The notes under the pieces are model-generated. The model was not told where the DNA came from and ran no database searches. It was given only the letters and a program-made list of their open reading frames with translations. The position numbers and the translations under genes were made by a program. From the NCBI GenBank assembly GCA_036872755.1, contig JAVHNS010000012.1:62001-126000 (forward strand): 64,000 bases of DNA, in the 5' to 3' direction. This document shows, in pieces, positions 57,522 to 64,000 of this stretch (position 1 is its first letter; each line of letters opens with the position of its first letter). The stretch comes from Orbilia blumenaviensis (lineage: Eukaryota; Ascomycota; Orbiliomycetes; Orbiliales; Orbiliaceae).

Positions 57522-58424
57522 GTTGGCCGGCCGGATAGTCGACGGTGAATGCGAACGCAAACGCAAATGCAGATGCAAGTGTCCGTGTCAATGATGCATG
57601 AAAGGGAGATAATACCTAGTATTATGACGATGATGGTGATGAAGAGAAGGATGTAGGAAGATGAAAGGAGAGCTCAGGGAAAACCCCAACAATAATTTAT
57701 GAGAGGCTAGCGGCAGGATCTGACCCGGTGGATGGCATGTTCAGGCATGATTTACTGAGGCCCGCGGTGGCATCCTAGATGAGAGCGCGCACGCTAACCT
57801 GCCGTCCTTTGAGGAGTTTCTGGAATGAAGCCGATTTGCAACCTCACCACAACACAGACATCAACGCATTGCCGTGTGGTAGATTATTGTCTTGGGAAGA
57901 TTATATTCCAATCCCGTTGGGCTGGATCCGCCTGGATAAGTTTAATCGATTAGTCAGGAACACCCAGGGATAGATGGGATCGTACTCAACTTAGCTAGCT
58001 AGTCGGTCATGGGAGTGGGATCGGACTCGCCCGCCATTAAGCTATCGATATCCGGCCGAAACCGCCAACGACGGGTCAAGACATCCAACTAACTTTAGCT
58101 GGGGCTGCTCAATGCAGCAGCTGTTAAGCAATGGAACGCAGCCACGCGAACCATTCATCGTTCCCATGTGTAACGTCTGACGTATAGTCGCCTGGCTAGA
58201 ATGGGAGAGGAATGGCTATATTAACTTCAGCCATGCCTCTCCTTCTTTCTCTCTTTTCTTCTCCTTTTTTCCTTCCCCGGTTGCACTCGTTTCTATCTCC
58301 CACCCCCATAAAATTTCAAATCCAAAATATTTATAGGAAGTAGAAGATAGACAGCGCTTGCAATCCACCGCCATCCGTCTCCTCCACGAACAAGAAAGAA
58401 AAAGAAAAAAAATATAAATAAAAA
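57522..58424. other. Divergent promoter region
   Basis: Upstream of the GRF-like gene (minus) and cytidine deaminase (plus). Pyrimidine-rich stretch 58235-58310 precedes the deaminase leader. No gene. Confidence 0.6.
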
Positions 58425-59039
58425 ATGTCGGACAACTCTACCATCCACGGGCTTTCGCAAGACGAAATCAAAACTCTCGGTGAAAACGCTATTTCCGCTA
58501 AATCTCTCGCTTATTGTCCATACTCAAACTTTCATGTCGGCTGTGCGCTTCTCTGCGCCGATGGTAGCTATGTGCTTGGCGCAAATATTGAAAACGCAAG
58601 TTACCCTGTAACTATCTGCGCAGAACGAACTGCGTTTTCAAAGGCGATCGTGGAGGGAAAGAGGGAGAGTGGTGGATTCAGAGCTGTTGGTGTGAGCACC
58701 GATATCAGCCCTCCGGCTTCCCCTTGTGGAATGTGCAGGCAATTGTAGGTTCTATATTTCGTCTGGATATACACTACAGTCACTCCAGATAGAGCGGGTT
58801 TGCTGATTGCAAAATATCGTAGTATCCGGGAGTTCTGTGACTTGAAGACCCCGATTTTTATGTGGGATTCTAAAGGAGAATATGCCGTGATGACGTTAGA
58901 GCAGGTTAGTTTTGTGTCTTTCCATCTAGTTTATATGCATACATCGCTGAACTTGTTTACTAACGATTTTGAAAAGCTGCTGCCTATGTCATTTGGGCCC
59001 GACCAACTGCATAAGCCAGATCCAAATAAGGGAAAATAA
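58425..59039 (+). CDS. Cytidine deaminase
   Basis: Exons 58425-58744, 58823-58904 and 58977-59039 give 154 aa. The zinc/catalytic motifs of the small homotetrameric cytidine deaminases are present: YCPYSNFHVGCALL, NIENASYPVTICAERTA (Cys ligand and catalytic Glu in CAE) and SPCGMCRQ (two Cys ligands). The first junction restores CRQFIREFCDL and the second EQLLPMSFGP, both family-like. The enzyme deaminates cytidine and deoxycytidine to uridine in pyrimidine salvage. Length is typical. ATG at 58425 follows an A-rich leader and opens directly into the domain. Confidence 0.94.
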
Positions 59040-59769
59040 GTTCGTAGGACTAGTCGGAACCGGGCTTGGGAATCAAAAGCAGTCGGAAACACTAGTTTAC
59101 ATTTTAAAAGCTTGACATGCATGGCATAGGACCGTCTCTTGGATCATGTTGAAAATGTTAACGTTGTTGATGATAGAATTTATATTCTATCATTGTGCGC
59201 AAAATACCGATAGCGGAAGCGCTTGCGATAGCATACCTACTTAGTTACTTCTTCTCAAGCCTCAAATAAAACCATACGGACCACATAATCCATTAATTAA
59301 CGTTAACTTCTGATTGTAAGGATCATATTAACTAGGTGTGGAGTAAATAACCACCTTTCTGGTAGTACTAAAGCAGATGTGAGAATTAACAAGAGAATTA
59401 AACGATATAAAGAATGCCGCTTTTGGGTATATGGGAAAGGAGGCAGTAAAAAAAAAAACAACAGAGACAAGGAACTAATAAGGGCGTTCTTAAGCGTAAA
59501 TGTACAAAGGAAATGGGTAAGTAGCAAATTAGGTAACTATTTAAAGGCGTTTGGAAGTTCCGAATGGTAAAGGGAAATCTGACACCAGAAACAGAGAACC
59601 GAATTATAAGTACTGAACTGTGTCATGTGTGAAAAGCAGCATCCGAGGAGTTACGAGGAGGTCAATTGACATTGTCCAAATTGAACTTCGATCCTTTCGA
59701 TTCTCAATCGCCTTTACATGAAGGTACGACTAGAGAAACAAACGAAAACGAGTGCGTAAGGTAGGAGGC
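59040..59769. other. Convergent 3' UTR region
   Basis: Between cytidine deaminase (plus) and the Mpo1-like gene (minus). AT-rich, no gene. Confidence 0.65.
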
Positions 59770-60772
59770 CTAATTTGCCTTGCCATTGGTAGCACTGCCG
59801 TTAGCAGCCTTCTTCTCCTTGGAGGCTCTAAACTTGGCGATCTCCTTGACGACAGCGGTTTCAATCCTGTTGCGAAGCTCGGGGCGGTAGCCTAGTGAGA
59901 ACAGAAGCTGCAGCTATCCGTTAGATTCTTATCTTTTTTATCTTCCAAATCAGTTTCTAATCCTGTCACTCACCTCAAACCATACGAAGAATGGAGCAAG
60001 GAAGAAAGCTTGGAAAATATTATCCAAGAGAGCTACCACTAACGTTAGCCATTTGCATCCATACAGCACACGATCTAACTTTCGGAGCCAGCTCGGCCAT
60101 TCAAATACCAAGGGATACCCACCAGGACTGCGATGTTCGAATGCTCCATGCCCGATAAACTGGAAGATCCATGATGAGATATGCACAAGAATGGCGATCT
60201 TATTGGCATCCATCCCATAGACCTCGTGGAGGTGGTTCATGTATGCTGTCCCGGCGAACAAGAGCGGAGCAATCAGCGCACCGGCGACCGGTTCCATGAG
60301 GATGTATAGGATGGTGTAGAGGAAACAGGCGATTGTTCCGAGGTTGAGAGGGAGATAGGGGAGGTCAACGAGCGACCCGGTGTTCGTTCCCTGTTATCCT
60401 CGGGTTAGTTGTAGGGGTCCGGGATCGAGATCATGGTCCTTATGGGGGGAAACGCACGAATAGGAAGCCAGTCATCAAGAGGATTGGTACGAATACCATA
60501 TGGATTCCCTTATTAACCTATTTGATGACGGGTTGGTTATCATGATCCGAGGTCGGAGAGGTTTTATCGACGGGTGTTATGTACTTTGTCATGATGGTAA
60601 GCACCATACTGCGACAGCATGGAAGACAGAATGTTAGCTCGCGATGTCAATTTGGAGTAGTCGCAGGAACCCGAGCAAGTTCTTCTTCTTCTTCTTCTTC
60701 TTCTTCTTCTACATTTTCCAGGGAAACTTTACATACGAAGGTGAGCTGTTTCTCGAGATCTAGACTTGGCAT
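59770..60772 (-). CDS. Mpo1-like DUF962 membrane protein
   Basis: Six exons on minus: 60772-60737, 60608-60585 (24 nt), 60517-60458, 60390-60123, 60032-59974 and 59907-59770, giving 194 aa. The start MPSLDLEKQLTF|YGAYHH and later GIHMVFVPILL, SSWIFQFIGHGAFEHRSP, ALLDNIFQAFFLAPFFVWFE and LGYRPEL are the Mpo1/YGL010W pattern. Yeast Mpo1 is an Fe(II)-dependent 2-hydroxy fatty acid dioxygenase of the ER acting in phytosphingosine breakdown; the family histidines HH and HGxxEH are present. Four hydrophobic helices are expected. Intron 4 reads open in frame with exon 5, so the exact acceptor was chosen by homology (SP|ALLDN). Intron 1 contains a (TTC)n run. Confidence 0.9.
60680..60710. repeat. (TTC)n microsatellite in intron 1 of Mpo1-like gene
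   Basis: About ten TTC units on plus lie in the first intron of the Mpo1-like gene; on the sense strand this is a purine GAA run. Confidence 0.9.
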
Positions 60773-61919
60773 GTTGGATGTTGGTGATGCGAATCCGCTT
60801 AGAGCACCGGAGCTACGGGATAACAGGAATAGAGACGGGAGAAGATTGAAGGACGTAGGACTAAGAATACAAGACTAGAGAACGAAGCTGGAGATCATGA
60901 GGAGAAGGAACGGACTGGGCTGGTCAAGGGCGGCGGCATGCAGGATTTTCCTGATGGGGTTGGATGGGCCAGGTGGTAGTGGTGGTGGTGTTAGAGATGG
61001 TCTGGCAAGATGCAGCTACTGGTTGGGGCCAATTTAACGACAGCTCTCTTTGGCTTTCTCACAGGCTCTCTCTCTCCTCATATTCATTCTTACTCTCACT
61101 CCCCACAAACACTCAACAGCATGTCAGCCCACTATTTTTCAGCCCAAGTACTTATTAATATAAGTTATAGGCACTTGCTTCTATAGCATGGTCCGGGTCC
61201 GGGTCCAGGTTTAGGTGCTCAATGAAGCCAGCGAGCCTGCCTGCCTGCCTGGCAGCTGCATCGCAAAGCGAATGGTATATCTGACATATGAAGATGCAAT
61301 GAACCAGCCGCCAGCCTCTTCGCATGACGACAGTAATGCAGGCGGTCTTGCTTGCATCGGCTCTGGCAGGACCGTCACATGGGAATTATAATAAACTTGG
61401 ATGGATAAGGGATGCTGTTTAGGGCAGTTTGACATCGAACTACTTACTAAGTAAGTACGACTCGAGGGGCCAACTGAACTAGCGGAAACGAGCCGACTGG
61501 GAAGAAAAAAAAGCGGCCGTATGACTTGGGGATGTACAGACAAGACAGGTCAGGATTCTGCGGGGTATTGCAGGCTTGTCCGGATTGGCGACGGGAAACG
61601 ACGATACGACGTGCCCCCCCTTCAATCCGCTAGCTAATCGGGCTTTTATCGATACTTACCTAGGGAGTAGTACTATATTCGCTGGCTGGTCCCGGTAATT
61701 ACTTACATGATATCGTTGTGGCACATCCAACCATACATATGACCCAGTTGGATCTTGGTGCTAATGAAGCATCTGTGTAGGTACGCAGAATATGAGGCAC
61801 GAGACTCATCTCAAGCTTCGAGTCGGATCCAGGAGATAGATAGCAGTTACCTACCTATGTGCCTATTATTATTATATTAGCCACAGTGGACTGCATCTGG
61901 TGTAATATTACGTAAACCT

Positions 61920-61953
<34 letters not shown>

Positions 61954-62850
61954 CTTCGCAGATTTTATTGAATGCTGGTTTCACCTATTAAGTAGACACT
62001 TATTTAATATAATTTAAATGCCGTGTGCTGTACTATCTCTACCATATACTGCGTCATGCCCATGAAGCTTATGAACTGCTTGCATGTATGGGGATGAGGC
62101 CGTTCTGGGTTCTGCGTGGGGCGGCGCAGTTCTTGGTCCAGCCCAGCCCAACCTGCCTAGCCGCCTGCCCGTCCGGCCTACAGAGGGCCCAAAAGATAAA
62201 ATAAAATAAAAAAAATAGGCGCGTCGCCAGACCTAAAAAAAATCCGGGCCAAAAAAATTCGCTCCATCCATCCACACCAAATCAGTCACAAGCCAGAGGG
62301 CCAGCAGCCTTACGAGACGAACCCCCGTCACTCATCTTCATCCTCATCTCGACACCCGTTCACAAATCGCCATCACCACCATCCTATCCTAGCTGTCGCA
62401 CCCCGTCCGTCTGATTCATCATCGGTCGCCGTTATATGCGATACTTCAATCACTCCTTTCTAAGCGCGTAGCCGTCGTTCTATCCGACGTTTCCTCCCTG
62501 TCATTCGTTGATCGCTCCAAGCAGTTCTACTAGAGCCTCATCCAACTTTGTCGACGCTGTCCGACTTCTCTTCAGAACTTATCTACGGACTATCGCTATC
62601 GGATCTCGGGTCAAGGAATTGTCTCTGAACACGCGCTGCGCCAATAATCCTAACGACTATACGATTATCTTGCCGTTCTTTTCAATCAAAGGTGTTCTTT
62701 TGCCTTCTAAGTTCGCTTCACCTTGCCGTTGTCGTCACGAAAGGTGCCTTTATATTCGAATCCTGCTGGCTACTTGAGTAGTATAACGAAACACCCCTTA
62801 CAACTTCGCGCCGGACGCAGCTTATATTCCGTAGACGGATTGCGCCCAAC
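60773..62850. other. Long divergent intergenic region
   Basis: No supported gene between the Mpo1-like gene and RPB7. Contains the (TC)n run at 61922-61950 and a pyrimidine-rich leader before 62851. Confidence 0.6.
61922..61950. repeat. (TC)n microsatellite
   Basis: About fourteen TC units in intergenic DNA. Confidence 0.9.
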
Positions 62851-63658
62851 ATGTTCTTCCTATACGATCTCGAGCGAACAATCACCCTCCATCCCTTCTA
62901 CTTCGGCCCTCATATGCGCGAATACCTAATCAATAAACTCCTCACCGACGTCGAGGGAACTTGCACTGGTCGATACTACATCATTTGCGTTCTAGACGCG
63001 TATAACATTTCAATGGGAAAGATCCTGCCGGGTAGTGGTCTCGCCGAGTTCACAATTTCGTACAGAGCGGTGGTCTGGAGGCCTTTCAAGGGCGAAACGG
63101 TATGCTGTGACGATTGTCGACGGTTCTACGGTCCTGTGATGGCTGATACGGTCATCCCTCTCCTTTGCGGGGGTTGATCGGGAAAATATACAGGTCGACG
63201 GTGTCGTTACCGCTGTGAGCAAGCTTGGTTTCTTCGCAAACGTTGGCCCGCTGCCCGTCTTCGTCTCTACCCACGTAAGTACCTGAAACATTCGGGGAGT
63301 AGGGGGAGAGTAAAGAAAAAACATCCATTAAACTTGGGTTTTCTCTTGCTTGTTATAGCTTATACCGGCAGACGTAAAATTCGATCCGACATCGAATCCA
63401 CCCCAGTTTTCCGATAACGAGGGTCAGGTTATCGAGAAGGGTGCGCACGTTCGATTAAAGCTGGTTGGAACTCGAAGTGATGTCGGGAAGATGTCTGCTA
63501 TCGGCAGCATCAAAGAGGTTGGTCGCCATCTTCCGTTGATTACACATGTGGATATTTTGCGTAGTGCTAATGTGTGTTATATAGGATTATTTGGGGTTTG
63601 TTATTCATGTGAAATATGCTGGGAGGTATCTGCTAACAAATTGCCTAGGTGTCTATAA
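62851..63658 (+). CDS. RPB7: RNA polymerase II subunit Rpb7
   Basis: Exons 62851-63099, 63194-63274, 63359-63517, 63585-63595 (11 nt) and 63649-63658 (10 nt) total 510 nt, 169 aa, all phases consistent. The N-terminal RNP-like domain ([46 protein letters not shown]) and C-terminal S1/OB domain ([27 protein letters not shown]-like [39 protein letters not shown]) match Rpb7 along its length. Rpb7 with Rpb4 forms the stalk of Pol II, binding nascent RNA and helping initiation. The last six residues, DYLGCL, are encoded by the end of exon 3 plus two micro-exons and fit the expected DYLG tail. Confidence 0.94.
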
Positions 63659-64000
63659 ACGAAGAGGTCGAATGGTCTTCGTTCTTTCATTGTTCCAGCC
63701 CCTCATCACTTCCCAATGCCCTGCTCTTACCTCTCCAAACCTCCCCTCATCTCATCGCACATCTCCAAGGGTTCCTCAATATGCATGTCTGCACCTATGC
63801 TTCCAGCATGGTACCCTTTTTCTAGCCAATGAACACTCTTAAAATCTATTATTGAACACTCAAAAGGTAAGGCTACATAAACCGTCGTCTTGGCCTGTTC
63901 ATACGATATCTTTTCCCCCCCTCAAAACCATCACGACTGGCCAAAATTGTCTCTTAGCGATTTGCTGCAACATGTTCCTCATGCATTACTACAACTTATT
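63659..64000. other. 3' region of RPB7
   Basis: Downstream flank to the window end; no further gene recognised. Confidence 0.6.

Noticed and set aside
1..64000. tRNA, rRNA or CRISPR arrays
   Set aside because: I looked for T-loop and array-like spacing and saw none; a covariance-model scan would be needed to exclude tRNAs with introns.

Overview
The window is filamentous ascomycete (Pezizomycotina) nuclear DNA. The evidence is short GT-AG introns with CTAAC/CTGAC-type branch sites, a Zn2Cys6 regulator, a fungal NACHT-WD40 receptor, several F-box genes, and fungal housekeeping genes (DapB, Cgr1, ORT1/ARG-13-type carrier, Mpo1, Rpb7). A Leotiomycetes-like origin is only a guess. I saw no intact transposon, no rRNA or tRNA and no CRISPR. 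All gene models were spliced by hand. Nearly all keep frame across every junction; that consistency, with domain motifs, is the main evidence.

Left part (1-18.7 kb) is accessory in character, with long AT-rich gene-free gaps. It holds a PARP catalytic-domain protein of the PARP-UBC type that runs off the left edge (minus), an NLR-like STAND protein of about 1278 aa (helical N-terminal domain, NACHT, WD40; minus), an F-box gene (minus), a small secreted protein (plus) and an acidic protein with a DUF7587-like core (plus). ADP-ribosylation, ubiquitin and immune-receptor themes meet here, but a functional link is only inference.

Middle part (19.8-43.3 kb): a TspO/MBR membrane protein; a two-RRM, probably mitochondrial RNA-binding protein whose ATG is assembled by splicing; a nine-exon Zn2Cys6 transcription factor; a single-pass membrane protein with a PPPPY motif; an NTF2-fold protein with three C-terminal GMGG repeats; an alpha/beta hydrolase; a second F-box gene; a secreted preproprotein with a Kex2-like site before a beta/gamma-crystallin-like domain; and a GAF-domain protein without a kinase.

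Right part (45.7-64 kb) is denser and mostly housekeeping: DapB-type dipeptidyl aminopeptidase, Cgr1, a mitochondrial ornithine-type carrier, a third F-box gene, a coiled-coil protein, a damaged or divergent GRF zinc-finger gene, cytidine deaminase, Mpo1-like DUF962 protein, and RPB7, which ends in two micro-exons of 11 and 10 nt.

The strongest leads are the Kex2-processed crystallin-like secreted protein, the split start codon of the RRM gene, the GRF remnant, and the NLR/PARP-UBC/DUF7587 neighbourhood.
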